From: Bacilli bacterium
GTDB lineage: Bacteria > Bacillota_I > Bacilli_A > RF39 > UBA660
Direction of reading: 5' to 3'
Length of the DNA: 8,358 nt
NCBI GenBank assembly: GCA_024683115.1
Contig: JAIKYM010000058.1
Span: forward strand, 1-8,358
The notes beneath the pieces are model-generated. The model worked only from the letters and a program-made list of their open reading frames with translations, was not told the origin of the DNA and ran no database searches. The translations under genes were made by a program, and so were the position numbers. Position 1 is the stretch's first letter. Every line of letters begins with the position of its first letter. Positions 1 to 6,880 of this stretch are shown here, in pieces.

Positions 1-930
1 CATATCCTTTACCCAAGACATACCTACTCCAATAATATTTTCAAGTCTATCTGCACATAAAGAAGGTCTAGGTAAATCTACTTCTATTTTTAAATTATAT
101 CCTTTATCCTTAAGTATAGTTATACCATCTTCATCATCTAAATTAACTTTTTCTTTCATTTTAACTTCTACTATTTTTTTATTTAAGTAATGATACTTAA
201 GATTCTCCATGGAATCATCTAAAACCATTTTACCATCACTAATGATGATAACTCTCTTACATAATTTTTCGATATCTCCTACATCATGTGATGTTAAGAA
301 TATAGTTGTTTTATATTCTTTATTCATTCTTTTAATTAATGCTCTTATTTCTTCTTTAACTAATGGGTCAAGACCTATAGTTGGTTCGTCTAAGAATAAT
401 ATCTTAGGATTATGAATTAAAGATGCAAGTATTTCACATATAATTCTTTGTCCTAATGATAAATTTCTTACAGGCGTATTAATAAAACCATCTATATCGA
501 AGATATCTCTAAATTCTTGTATTTTGTTTTCAACAGCTTGTTCAGGAATATCATATATAGCACCGAAGAATTTAAAGTTATCGTATGGTGTTAAGTGTGT
601 CCAAAGTTGTTCCTTTTGACCAAACATAGTACCAATTTCATATGCTAATTTTTTTCTATCATTTTGAGGATTTAATCCTAAAATATCTATGGTACCTTTA
701 TCTGGTGTTAATATAGATGTAAGCATTTTAATTGTGGTTGATTTACCAGCTCCATTTGGACCAATAAATGCAAGTATTTCACCTTTTTCAACTTCAAAGG
801 AAATATTATTAACTGCCTTTTTAATCGTATATTTAGGTTTAATAAAGCTTTTAATACTTCCTTTTAACCCTTTTTCTTTCTCTTTTATTTTATATTCTTT
901 TGATAAATTTTTAACTGTAATTATAGCCAT
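1..930 (-). CDS. ABC-2 type exporter ATP-binding protein, partial (C-terminus beyond left edge)
   Basis: This is the nucleotide-binding subunit of an ABC exporter, which hydrolyses ATP at the inner face of the membrane to drive a separate permease. The frame is open from ATG at 930 to the window edge (310 codons, no stop). The motifs appear in order: Walker A GPNGAGKST (residues 57-65), Q-loop glutamine in FGQKEQLW (Q105), signature LSLGQ (157-161), Walker B ILFLDEP (177-183) and H-loop TSHD (H215). The long charged insert between the first strand and Walker A (about residues 14-38) and the FGQ-xx-QLW block are typical of the COG4586 group of ABC-2 ATPases, which usually sits beside two ABC-2 permease genes. 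Those would lie to the left of this window. The start follows GAGGGATGGTGA. The substrate cannot be told from the sequence. Confidence 0.93.
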   Translation of the reverse strand, partial: MAIITVKNLSKEYKIKEKEKGLKGSIKSFIKPKYTIKKAVNNISFEVEKGEILAFIGPNGAGKSTTIKMLTSILTPDKGTIDILGLNPQNDRKKLAYEIGTMFGQKEQLWTHLTPYDNFKFFGAIYDIPEQAVENKIQEFRDIFDIDGFINTPVRNLSLGQRIICEILASLIHNPKILFLDEPTIGLDPLVKEEIRALIKRMNKEYKTTIFLTSHDVGDIEKLCKRVIIISDGKMVLDDSMENLKYHYLNKKIVEVKMKEKVNLDDEDGITILKDKGYNLKIEVDLPRPSLCADRLENIIGVGMSWVKDM

Positions 931-955
931 TTAATTCACCATCCCTCTATTCTTA

Positions 956-984
956 ATTATAATTAATGTTGTATATTTTTGTAT
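956..984 (-). promoter_or_regulatory. Candidate promoter of the ABC ATPase gene
   Basis: On the minus strand a perfect TATAAT lies at 961-956, about 26 bases before the ATG at 930. No good -35 box is present 17 bases upstream (ATACAA at 984-979 is weak), and there is no TG extension. The region is very AT-rich, so chance matches are likely. The box lies downstream of the terminator of the preceding gene, which is why a separate promoter is expected here. Confidence 0.35.
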
Positions 985-1025
985 AATAAAAGCACCTTAT
1001 TAACATATGATTAGTAAAGTGCTTT
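985..1025 (-). terminator. Intrinsic terminator after the 164-residue gene
   Basis: Read on the minus strand, AAAGCACTTTA (1025-1015) pairs with TAAGGTGCTTT (999-989). This gives an 11-bp stem with one G-U pair and a loop of about 15 bases, followed by a U-rich tail (TATTATAC). The hairpin starts directly after the TAA stop of the gene at 1027. The interrupted U-tract makes it a moderate rather than a strong terminator. Confidence 0.65.
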
Positions 1026-1026
1026 A

Positions 1027-1521
1027 TTATTTATAGTATTGTCTTAATGACTTACAATAACTTGGAGAAAATTGTGCTTGAAGTCTAGGATCATCTTGAT
1101 ATAAGTAATTATGTTTAATAATTTCTCTATCTGATAAGTCATATATTAATTCATTTATATCAGCATCATTTTGTTCACAAGATGAACTGATAATAGATTT
1201 TCTCATTTCCTCTTGAATCTCACTAGCATCACCTAATGGATAGTAATGAGGATTATGAATATCCTTCAGATCCCAGTATCCTAGGTAGGAAGGTCTCTTA
1301 GAATATTTCTTTAATAACTCTCTTTCATGATATAAGTCTTCAATTAATTTGGCAATATAAATTGAACCATCTTGTTCAATTTTAAAACCATCATCATACA
1401 AACGCTCTAAAGCACTTTGATAAATATCTAATCCTTTTTCATTTGCTAATCTTTTATGTTTATGGACATATTCGACACGATATCCATATAAAAAATAGAT
1501 TCTTTGATTTATTGATTGCAT
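1027..1521 (-). CDS. Unrecognised hypothetical protein, 164 residues
   Basis: I do not recognise this protein. The start is placed at ATG 1521, not at the in-frame GTG nine bases upstream, because AAAGGAAGGTG (1538-1528) is a strong Shine-Dalgarno sequence 6 bases before this ATG and would overlap the GTG. The protein is soluble, with no signal peptide or membrane segment. It is rich in Tyr, Asp, Glu, Lys and Arg, with helical charged stretches (about residues 15-75) and tyrosine-rich patches near PSYLGYWDL and HNPHYYPLG. It contains few cysteines and no obvious catalytic motif. It has its own terminator and is preceded by a hairpin-and-terminator unit that may control it. Codon use matches its neighbours, so nothing suggests recent transfer. 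A real gene is likely from the ribosome binding site, the length and the clean terminator. Confidence 0.8.
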   Translation of the reverse strand: MQSINQRIYFLYGYRVEYVHKHKRLANEKGLDIYQSALERLYDDGFKIEQDGSIYIAKLIEDLYHERELLKKYSKRPSYLGYWDLKDIHNPHYYPLGDASEIQEEMRKSIISSSCEQNDADINELIYDLSDREIIKHNYLYQDDPRLQAQFSPSYCKSLRQYYK

Positions 1522-1527
1522 ATATTT

Positions 1528-1538
1528 CACCTTCCTTT
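1528..1538 (-). promoter_or_regulatory. Ribosome binding site deciding the start at 1521
   Basis: On the minus strand AAAGGAAGGTG is closely complementary to the 16S 3' end and ends 6 bases before ATG 1521. It overlaps the GTG at 1530, which is 9 bases longer in the same frame and is therefore unlikely to be the start. Confidence 0.8.
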
Positions 1539-1567
1539 CTATCTACTTATTCGTTATAAAAATATAC

Positions 1568-1597
1568 AAAAAAAGCCACGAATAAATAATTCGTGAC
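1568..1597 (-). terminator. Strong intrinsic terminator of the leader/small RNA
   Basis: On the minus strand GTCACGAAT (1597-1589) pairs over 9 bp (one G-U) with ATTCGTGGC (1583-1575) around a 5-base loop, and seven U follow. It lies between the end of the HEITH gene and the start of the 164-residue gene. It can therefore end transcription both of the HEITH gene and of the short unit that starts near 1662. Confidence 0.85.
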
Positions 1598-1662
1598 TCC
1601 AATAAAGTATTGTGTAGGCTCTTCACCCGAGATAGCTCGATTATTCTTATATCTCCTCACTT
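1568..1662 (-). ncRNA. Predicted structured small RNA or attenuating leader, about 95 nt
   Basis: A consensus-like promoter (1699-1670) and a strong intrinsic terminator (1597-1568) enclose about 95 nt with no open reading frame. Transcription would start near 1662. Local hairpins visible on the minus strand are CGAG-CUAU-CUCG and CAAUA-CUU-UAUUG, followed by the terminator stem. GAGAUA near the 5' end can alternatively pair with UAUCUC, which would break the CGAG hairpin. AAGAGCC (1623-1617) can pair with GGCUUUU (1577-1571, one G-U), which would take apart the terminator, so a termination/antitermination switch is possible. The unit lies 47 bases before the 164-residue gene on the same strand. 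I compared it from memory with common riboswitch and leader classes and found no match. It may be a free small RNA or a 5' leader. Confidence 0.55.
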
Positions 1663-1669
1663 GAGATAA

Positions 1670-1699
1670 ATACTAGCACAAGTTATTATTTTTTGTCAA
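1670..1699 (-). promoter_or_regulatory. Strong sigma-A type promoter, -35 TTGACA with extended -10
   Basis: On the minus strand a perfect TTGACA (1699-1694) is followed after 18 bases by TAGTAT (1675-1670), with TG-C directly before it as an extended -10. The -35 box lies inside the last codons of the HEITH gene (Phe-Asp-Lys-Lys-stop). It is the best promoter match in the window, and it points at the hairpin unit rather than directly at a coding start. Confidence 0.75.
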
Positions 1700-2642
1700 A
1701 TCGTTCAAACAATTTTCTTGAATAACCTATATCTATAGCTTCTTTATTGTTAACTTCAAATTTATCTAATAACTCTTCTAATGAGATACATCCTTGGTAT
1801 ACTTTATTTATTTCATTAATGATATTCATGCTAGTTTTACCATGTTGTGTTACATATATACTAAATAGTTCTATAGCTTTAATTGTAGATACTAAATATT
1901 TATAATCCATATGAGTATCATAATCCATTTTTGAATGTTTTTGTTTTTGATATATGTAAGAGAAACAATTAAATGCTTCGTTAACTCTATTTCTTAACAT
2001 GATTAATAATAAACTATCATTAACACTGTATGCATATAGTAATTCATTAAATATGCTTAACACCTCTGCATTGTAGAGATTATGAATAATTCCTTTTTGA
2101 TCTTCTAGTTGTGTATGTGTTATTTCATGAATGTAACTAGCTGTAGTAATATCACCTAATATACTAGATAATTCAATATGATCAAAGAAAACATTTAAAC
2201 TAGATAGTAATTTCTTTTGATTTTTACTATTTTCACATATTAATAATTGTTCTTTAGTTAATGCATTAAAACAATGAGTAGTTGTAGGTTTAATAGCTAT
2301 ATCAAAAGGGGATACAAATTTTGCTCCTTTGTTATATAAGGTTATTAATTCATTAATATTAGTTACTTCCATATCCTTTAAAAATTCTTCAACCTTATCA
2401 TCAGGGAAATATCCAACATCATGTAATGTAATACCTAATGATTTAAAGAATTCTTTAGCATTACCTTTTAGTATATTTAAAGAATAATTATCTGGTTTAC
2501 TAGTTTTATAATCTTCATTAGCTAATCTATGTAACTCAACCATATAATCCACAAAGTTTTCATCAATTGGCATTCCTTCCATGGTTGTATGTACATGGAA
2601 AGTCATATAATCATCTATGTTGTTAATTTCTATGTTGCACAT
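1686..2642 (-). CDS. Putative diverged M3-like zinc metallopeptidase (HEITH protein), 318 residues
   Basis: A probable cytoplasmic zinc peptidase. HEITH (H172, E173, H176) supplies the two zinc-binding histidines and the catalytic glutamate of the HExxH class. It is followed by AEVLSIFNE (192-200), where E193 is placed to be the third zinc ligand. This second block resembles the AEVASTxNE element of oligoendopeptidase F and the wider M3 gluzincins. The spacing is shorter than in classic PepF, and the glycine of HExGH is replaced by threonine. The protein is about half the usual M3 length. No signal peptide or membrane segment is visible; the region after the active site is helical, as in M3 enzymes. 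The ATG at 2642 follows AGGCGGG at a 6-base spacing, a slightly off-consensus site. The zinc site is read from the sequence; the peptidase function and family are inference. Confidence 0.72.
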   Translation of the reverse strand: MCNIEINNIDDYMTFHVHTTMEGMPIDENFVDYMVELHRLANEDYKTSKPDNYSLNILKGNAKEFFKSLGITLHDVGYFPDDKVEEFLKDMEVTNINELITLYNKGAKFVSPFDIAIKPTTTHCFNALTKEQLLICENSKNQKKLLSSLNVFFDHIELSSILGDITTASYIHEITHTQLEDQKGIIHNLYNAEVLSIFNELLYAYSVNDSLLLIMLRNRVNEAFNCFSYIYQKQKHSKMDYDTHMDYKYLVSTIKAIELFSIYVTQHGKTSMNIINEINKVYQGCISLEELLDKFEVNNKEAIDIGYSRKLFERFDKK

Positions 2643-2668
2643 ATTATACCCGCCTATCTGTCAATTTA

Positions 2669-2677
2669 ATTATATCA
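2669..2677 (-). promoter_or_regulatory. Extended -10 promoter of the HEITH gene
   Basis: On the minus strand TG-A-TATAAT (2677-2669) is a perfect extended -10 element about 27 bases before the ATG at 2642. No recognisable -35 box lies 17 bases upstream, which an extended -10 can tolerate. The predicted 5' leader would be about 20 bases. Confidence 0.6.
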
Positions 2678-2710
2678 CTTAACACGTAAAAATGGAGATA
2701 AAATTATTAT

Positions 2711-2740
2711 TTGTAAAATAGTTGCAATTGCAACTAATAT
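2711..2740 (+). promoter_or_regulatory. Candidate pflB promoter
   Basis: TTGTAA (2711-2716) and TAATAT (2735-2740) are separated by 18 bases and point towards pflB. An overlapping TATACT at 2738 has a spacing of 21 to the same -35 and is less likely. The leader to the ATG at 2782 would be about 35 bases. Both boxes are only fair matches, so this is tentative. The palindrome at 2719-2736 fills the spacer. Confidence 0.4.
2719..2736. promoter_or_regulatory. 18-bp perfect palindrome, likely operator for pflBA
   Basis: TAGTTGCAATTGCAACTA is its own reverse complement over all 18 bases. It lies in the divergent region between the HEITH gene and pflB, in the spacer of the candidate pflB promoter, which is a usual place for a repressor site. 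It does not fit the Rex pattern (TTGTGA...TCACAA), the FNR pattern (TTGAT...ATCAA) or the CcpA cre well, so the regulator is unknown. It could act on both divergent genes. Confidence 0.6.
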
Positions 2741-2768
2741 ACTGGTGCGTTAGTGATAAGATATACTT

Positions 2769-2773
2769 GGAGG
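2769..2773 (+). promoter_or_regulatory. Ribosome binding site deciding the pflB start
   Basis: GGAGG lies 8 bases before ATG 2782. This rules out the longer in-frame start TTG at 2722, whose extra 20 residues would be translated from promoter and palindrome sequence. Confidence 0.85.
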
Positions 2774-2781
2774 TAGGATGG

Positions 2782-5010
2782 ATGAAAGAGTGGTATAAAT
2801 TTATAAATGGAAAATGGCAAGAAGAGGTAAATGTTAGTGATTTTATTAAACATAACTATGTACCTTATGATGGAGATGAATCTTTCTTAGCCGGAACTAC
2901 TCAAAAGACTAAAAATATTTGGAGTAGATGTGAAGAATTATTAAATGAGGAATTAAAGAAACATGTATTAGATATAGATACAGTTAATATGTCAGGTATT
3001 AATGCATTTAAACCTGGATATATATGTGAAGATGATGATGTTATTGTTGGCTTACAAACAGATGCGCCATTAAAAAGAATTGTTAATCCATATGGAGGTA
3101 TTCGTATGGTTTATCAAGAACTTGATGCATATGGTTACAAATTAGATCCAACTGTTGATAAGTATTTTAATAAATTTAGAAAAACACATAATCAAGGTGT
3201 ATTTGATGCTTATGATGATGATATAAGAGTAGCTAGACATGTAGGATTATTAACAGGACTTCCAGATGCATATGGTAGAGGAAGAATAATAGGAGACTAT
3301 AGAAGAGTTGCTTTATATGGTGTAGATTATTTAATTGAAGATAAGAAGAAAGATCTTCATAAATATGATGGACCTATGACTGAAGACTTAATTCGTACAA
3401 GAGAAGAAATAAATATGCAAATTAGAGCTCTTGAAGAATTTAAGAAAATGGGGGAATCATATGGATTTGATTTATCTAAACCAGCAAGTAATGCTAAAGA
3501 AGCTATTCAATGGACTTACTTTGGATATTTAGCAGGTGTTAAAGAAAACAATGGAGCTGCTGAATCATTAGGTAGAGTAGATGCTTTCTTAGATATTTAT
3601 ATTAAAAGAGATATTGAAGAAGGAATACTTACTGAAGAATTAGCACAAGAATTAATTGATAATTTTATTATTAAGTTAAGATTAATAAGACATTTAAGAA
3701 CTCCTGAATATGATGAATTATTCTCAGGAGATCCTACTTGGGTAACATGTTCTTTAGGTGGTATTACTACTGAAGGTAATTCTATGGTTACTAAAACAAG
3801 TTATAGAATATTACATACTTTAACTAACTTAGATACTTCACCAGAACCAAACATGACTGTTCTATGGAGCGAAAAATTACCTGAAACATTTAAGAAGTAT
3901 TGTGCAAAGATGAGTATTGATACTGATGCTGTTCAATATGAAAATGATGATTTGATGAGACCTATATATGGAGATGACTATGCAATAGCATGTTGTGTAT
4001 CAGCTATGAGAGAAGGAGTTGATATGCAATTCTTTGGTGCTAGATGTAATTTAGCTAAGTCTTTATTGTTATCATTAAATGAAGGTAAAGATGAAATGAA
4101 AGGTGATCAAGTATTAACTGGTATTGAACCAATGAATGATGAAGTGCTTGATTATGAAAAAGTTAAAAATGCTTACTTTGGTGTATTAGAAAAAGTTGCT
4201 AAGATTTATTCTAATGCGATGAATATAATTCATTACATGCATGATAAATATGCTTATGAATCAATGCAAATGGCATTACATAATACTGATGTTCATAGAT
4301 ATATGGCATATGGTGTTGCCGGATTATCAGTAGCTGTTGATTCTTTATCAGCTATTAAATATGCTAAAGTAAAACCTATTAGAAATGAACAAGGTATTAC
4401 AGTTGATTTTGAAGTAGATGGTGATTTCCCTAAATATGGAAATGATGATGATAGAGTAGATAGCATAGCTGTTGAACTATTAAGAAAATTCTATTCTGAA
4501 TTAGCTAAACATACACCATATAGAAATGCTGAACCAACTATGTCAGTTTTAACTATTACATCAAATGTAGTATATGGATCTAAAACAGGATCTACTCCAG
4601 ATGGAAGAAAAGCAGGTGTTGCATTCGCTCCAGGAGCTAATCCAATGCATGGAAGAGATTCATCTGGTGCTATAGCATCACTTAACTCTGTAGCTAAATT
4701 ACCTTATGGTGATTGTTGTAAAGATGGTATTAGTAATACATTCTCAATAGTACCAAATGCATTAGGAACAGATTTAGAAATGCAAAAGAATAATTTAGTT
4801 AGTTTAATGAGTGGTTATTTCTCACAAGGAGCACATCATTTAAATGTCAATGTATTAAATCGTGAAACATTAATTGATGCTATGGAAAATCCTGAGAAAT
4901 ATCCATTATTAACTATAAGAGTTTCAGGATACTCAGTTAGATTTAATAGATTAACTAGAAAACAACAAGAAGAAGTAATTGCTCGTACTTTCCATGAGAA
5001 AATTAAATGA
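2782..5010 (+). CDS. pflB: Pyruvate formate-lyase (formate C-acetyltransferase)
   Basis: A cytoplasmic glycyl radical enzyme that cleaves pyruvate with CoA to acetyl-CoA and formate without oxygen; it is central to mixed-acid fermentation. It has 742 residues, the usual size for clostridial and lactic PFL. The adjacent active-site cysteines are present in AIACCVSAM (C404, C405). The glycyl radical site is present in RVSGYSVRF, with G716 lying 26 residues from the C-terminus as in the E. coli enzyme. The C-terminal glycyl radical domain is intact. The Cys-Cys pair separates PFL from glycerol dehydratase-like and choline lyase-like relatives, which have a single cysteine. The TGA stop overlaps the ATG of pflA (ATGA), so the two genes are translationally coupled. 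The enzyme is oxygen-labile once activated, which points to an anaerobe. Confidence 0.98.
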   Translation: MKEWYKFINGKWQEEVNVSDFIKHNYVPYDGDESFLAGTTQKTKNIWSRCEELLNEELKKHVLDIDTVNMSGINAFKPGYICEDDDVIVGLQTDAPLKRIVNPYGGIRMVYQELDAYGYKLDPTVDKYFNKFRKTHNQGVFDAYDDDIRVARHVGLLTGLPDAYGRGRIIGDYRRVALYGVDYLIEDKKKDLHKYDGPMTEDLIRTREEINMQIRALEEFKKMGESYGFDLSKPASNAKEAIQWTYFGYLAGVKENNGAAESLGRVDAFLDIYIKRDIEEGILTEELAQELIDNFIIKLRLIRHLRTPEYDELFSGDPTWVTCSLGGITTEGNSMVTKTSYRILHTLTNLDTSPEPNMTVLWSEKLPETFKKYCAKMSIDTDAVQYENDDLMRPIYGDDYAIACCVSAMREGVDMQFFGARCNLAKSLLLSLNEGKDEMKGDQVLTGIEPMNDEVLDYEKVKNAYFGVLEKVAKIYSNAMNIIHYMHDKYAYESMQMALHNTDVHRYMAYGVAGLSVAVDSLSAIKYAKVKPIRNEQGITVDFEVDGDFPKYGNDDDRVDSIAVELLRKFYSELAKHTPYRNAEPTMSVLTITSNVVYGSKTGSTPDGRKAGVAFAPGANPMHGRDSSGAIASLNSVAKLPYGDCCKDGISNTFSIVPNALGTDLEMQKNNLVSLMSGYFSQGAHHLNVNVLNRETLIDAMENPEKYPLLTIRVSGYSVRFNRLTRKQQEEVIARTFHEKIK

Positions 5011-5747
5011 AAGCAAGTTTAGGAGCGATTGAAACTTTCGGACTAGTAGATGGTCCAGGAATTAGATGTGTATTTTTCCTAAATGGTTGTATGCTTAGGT
5101 GTAAGTATTGCCATAATCCAGAGATGTGGAAAAAAGGTGAAGATAATTTATCAGTTGATGAAGTTGTTGAAAGAGCATTAAAGTGCAAACCTTATTTTCG
5201 TGATAATGGTGGTGTAACTTTTTCAGGTGGTGAACCTTTATTACATAGCAAGTTTATAGTTGAATGTGCTAAAAGATTACATGAAGAAGGAATTAATGTA
5301 GCACTTGATACAGCAGGGGTAGGATTAGATGATTATGATGAAATTTTACCTTATATAGATTTAGTTATACTAGATATTAAACATACTGATAAAGATGCTT
5401 ATAAAGAATTAACTGGATTAGATATAGATAAAGCTGAAAGATTTATTGATGCTTTAAGAAAACATGATAATAAACTATGGATAAGACAAGTTGTTGTTCC
5501 AGGGATTATGGATAATCATGAATATCTTGATTCATTAGTTAATTATTTAAATAAGTTTAAAATATCAAATATAGAAAAAATAGACTTTTTACCATTTCAT
5601 CGAATGGGTAGAGAAAAATATATAACAATGAACGTTCCATATCCATATGAAGATAAACAAGATATGGATAAAGATGAATGTGATAAATTGTATAAAGAAT
5701 TTATAGAAAAATATAATAATATTTATAAAGACTCTAATTTAACTTAG
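5007..5747 (+). CDS. pflA: Pyruvate formate-lyase activating enzyme (radical SAM)
   Basis: The activase uses a [4Fe-4S] cluster and S-adenosylmethionine to make a 5'-deoxyadenosyl radical that abstracts hydrogen from the PFL glycine (G716 of the upstream gene). The cluster motif CxxxCxxC is seen as C28, C32 and C35 in [15 protein letters not shown], preceded by the family-typical start [15 protein letters not shown]. The SAM-binding SGGEPLL lies at 73-79, and LDIKH and PFHRMG are also typical. At 246 residues it is the standard single-domain PflA; it has no ferredoxin insert of the kind seen in some glycyl radical activases. The start overlaps the pflB stop by ATGA with only a weak ribosome binding site, which suggests coupled translation. 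The last codons (Lys-Asp-Ser-Asn-Leu-Thr) are encoded within the terminator hairpin. Confidence 0.97.
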   Translation: MKASLGAIETFGLVDGPGIRCVFFLNGCMLRCKYCHNPEMWKKGEDNLSVDEVVERALKCKPYFRDNGGVTFSGGEPLLHSKFIVECAKRLHEEGINVALDTAGVGLDDYDEILPYIDLVILDIKHTDKDAYKELTGLDIDKAERFIDALRKHDNKLWIRQVVVPGIMDNHEYLDSLVNYLNKFKISNIEKIDFLPFHRMGREKYITMNVPYPYEDKQDMDKDECDKLYKEFIEKYNNIYKDSNLT

Positions 5748-5759
5748 GGTCTTTTATGT
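5727..5759 (+). terminator. Intrinsic terminator of pflBA, overlapping the pflA stop
   Basis: AAAGACTCTAA (5727-5737) pairs over 11 bp with TTAGGGTCTTT (5744-5754, one G-U) around the loop TTTAAC, then TTATGTT follows. The pflA TAG lies in the 3' arm. Ribosomes reaching the stop would cover the hairpin, so termination may depend on how translation ends. The U-tract is short. Confidence 0.7.
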
Positions 5760-5765
5760 TATAAT
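5757..5765 (+). promoter_or_regulatory. Extended -10 promoter for the DUF6935-lipoprotein pair
   Basis: TG-T-TATAAT is a perfect extended -10. It begins only three bases after the terminator stem of pflBA and shares its T-rich tail. The -35 region falls within the hairpin and is poor (TTTAAC in the loop, spacing 16). The predicted start near 5772 leaves a leader of about 12 bases carrying AGGAGG. Confidence 0.6.
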
Positions 5766-5783
5766 TACTATAGGAGGAACAAT

Positions 5784-6284
5784 ATGATAATAACTTATGA
5801 TGAATTAATTAATTCAAAAGAAAAACTTTTAACTATTGATAGAACAAATCCTTTCAATGTAGTTGGTGCATTAATTAATACTTTTTGTAATTATGATCCT
5901 GCTAATGAAGAACCATTCTTCGATATGTTCCAGGTTTTAATGGGTGACATGCAACCTATTAGTAATATGATGAAACAACAAGTTAAGGATCGTATGACTC
6001 AAAATAATAAGTATCCTTACATTGGTAAATCATATTTTATAGGTGCTACACCAGCGAATGATTATACACCTAATCAACCACTTCAAATTGAAGTAAAAAC
6101 AAATCCTTATACAGATGAAGAAGAAGGATTTAAAAGATTATTTGTTAAGTCTGGTGGAGCTGATAGTGATAGACCAGTTACAGTAAGACTTGCAAAAGAT
6201 GGTAGTTATTATGTATGGAGTGATTCTTTTATGGGATTACTTTCAGATATTAAAGGATTAGAATCTGCTAATCCATGGACTTAA
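5784..6284 (+). CDS. DUF6935-like protein, 166 residues
   Basis: A soluble protein of unknown function. AGGAGG (5772-5777) lies 6 bases before the ATG. The conserved-looking core reads SYFIGATPANDYTP (83-96), then KSGGADSDRPVTVR (122-135), YYVW (142-145) and an SDI...NPW end. I recall this GATP-N-YTP / SGGADSxRP / W / DPW-like pattern from proteins labelled DUF6935 in anaerobic Firmicutes; this rests on memory, not on a search. There is no signal peptide and no membrane segment, so it should be cytoplasmic. The N-terminal third (about 20-75) is helical and may be a separate module. It is followed after 11 bases by a lipoprotein gene on the same transcript. The function is not known, and the link with PFL next door is probably only positional, as a terminator and a new promoter separate them. 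Confidence 0.82.
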   Translation: MIITYDELINSKEKLLTIDRTNPFNVVGALINTFCNYDPANEEPFFDMFQVLMGDMQPISNMMKQQVKDRMTQNNKYPYIGKSYFIGATPANDYTPNQPLQIEVKTNPYTDEEEGFKRLFVKSGGADSDRPVTVRLAKDGSYYVWSDSFMGLLSDIKGLESANPWT

Positions 6285-6295
6285 GGAGAAGAAAT

Positions 6296-6817
6296 ATGAA
6301 AAAGAAAATATTTGTATGTTTATTTGCTTTAATGATGGTATTCACATTAACAGCATGTGGTAGTAAAAACCAAACAAAAGATGATAGAAAAGAAATAACT
6401 ATTAAAGATGAAGGATATGGAACTACAACTTTAAAATATAGTAAAGATAAAGATTATGAAGTAAAAGAAGAAACTGGTGGAAAGTATAAAACAATTAAAG
6501 TAACTAGTAAAAAAGAAAACTTTGATCTAGAACTATATCATACTGATACTGCCATTGAAAGTTATAGAGCGGGTAAAGAAAATAGAAAGAGTACAAAAGA
6601 ATTTAAAGAATACACATGGAATAATTATCAAGGTTATTCTTACGATGGATCTAAGTATATGATTAACTTCAATATCTTATTAAAAGATGCAGAAGGCAAC
6701 TCTAAAGTATTATTTGGTTCAATGTCATATGTAGATTATAAGGAAGCTAATGTAACTGAATTATTCAAGAGTGAAGACTTCCAAAACTTATTAAATTCTA
6801 TTTCTTTTACTGAATAA
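6296..6817 (+). CDS. Lipoprotein of unknown function, 173 residues
   Basis: A predicted surface lipoprotein. MKKKIFVCLFALMMVFTLTAC is a classic lipoprotein signal with lipobox LTAC; C21 would be lipid-anchored after signal peptidase II cleavage. The start is set at 6296, 7 bases after AAGGAG (6283-6288). A longer start at 6275 lies within the preceding gene and would put seven charged residues before the signal. The mature part is hydrophilic, rich in Lys, Asp, Tyr and Thr, with alternating strand-like segments (TTLKYSKDKDYEV, YKTIKVTSKKENFDLELYH) and an aromatic middle (YTWNNYQGYSYDG). There are no cysteines after C21. I do not recognise a family. It lies in an operon with the DUF6935-like gene, and a terminator follows. 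Confidence 0.85.
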   Translation: MKKKIFVCLFALMMVFTLTACGSKNQTKDDRKEITIKDEGYGTTTLKYSKDKDYEVKEETGGKYKTIKVTSKKENFDLELYHTDTAIESYRAGKENRKSTKEFKEYTWNNYQGYSYDGSKYMINFNILLKDAEGNSKVLFGSMSYVDYKEANVTELFKSEDFQNLLNSISFTE

Positions 6818-6830
6818 TTTATATAACATT

Positions 6831-6873
6831 AAAAGAAAATATTAATAATATATTATTTTCTTTTATTATTATT
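6831..6873 (+). terminator. Intrinsic terminator after the first lipoprotein gene
   Basis: AAAAGAAAATA (6831-6841) pairs perfectly over 11 bp with TATTTTCTTTT (6854-6864) around a 12-base AT loop, followed by ATTATTATTT. The stem is almost entirely A-T, so it is weak for its length. Confidence 0.55.
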
Positions 6874-6880
6874 TGAACGA

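Noticed and set aside
209..934. Plus-strand open frames at 209-415 and 689-934
   Set aside because: Both are antisense to the ABC ATPase, whose motifs are complete on the minus strand.
1568..1662. Assignment of the hairpin unit to a known class (T-box, ZTP/pfl, TPP, SAM, fluoride, c-di-GMP, SRP RNA)
   Set aside because: None of the conserved cores I know, such as the T-box GGGUGGnACCGCG or the SRP RNA apical loop, is present. The UCGGGUGAAGAGCC stretch is only superficially T-box-like.
2643..2664. Minus-strand TTGACA and TATAAT directly before the HEITH gene
   Set aside because: The spacer is only 10 bases, far too short for a promoter; the TATAAT fills the gap between ribosome binding site and ATG. 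The extended -10 at 2677-2669 is preferred.
2719..2736. Palindrome as a Rex, FNR or CcpA site
   Set aside because: It lacks the TTGTGA/TCACAA arms of Rex, the TTGAT/ATCAA arms of FNR and the central CG of cre sites.
2722..2781. TTG start giving pflB 20 extra N-terminal residues
   Set aside because: It begins inside the palindrome and candidate promoter, has no ribosome binding site, and the extra residues are not PFL-like. ATG 2782 has GGAGG at 8 bases and gives the usual family length.
5008..5010. Mycoplasma genetic code (TGA as tryptophan)
   Set aside because: TGA ends pflB exactly where the family ends (26 residues past the radical glycine), and tryptophan is coded by TGG in the genes here.
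5003..5188. Minus-strand open frame across the start of pflA
   Set aside because: It lies antisense to the conserved radical-SAM motif region of pflA, has no ribosome binding site, and is a shadow of a real gene.
6275..6295. Longer start for the first lipoprotein (MDLRRRN before MKKK)
   Set aside because: It starts within the coding region of the previous gene and would put extra charged residues before the signal peptide; AAGGAG fits ATG 6296.
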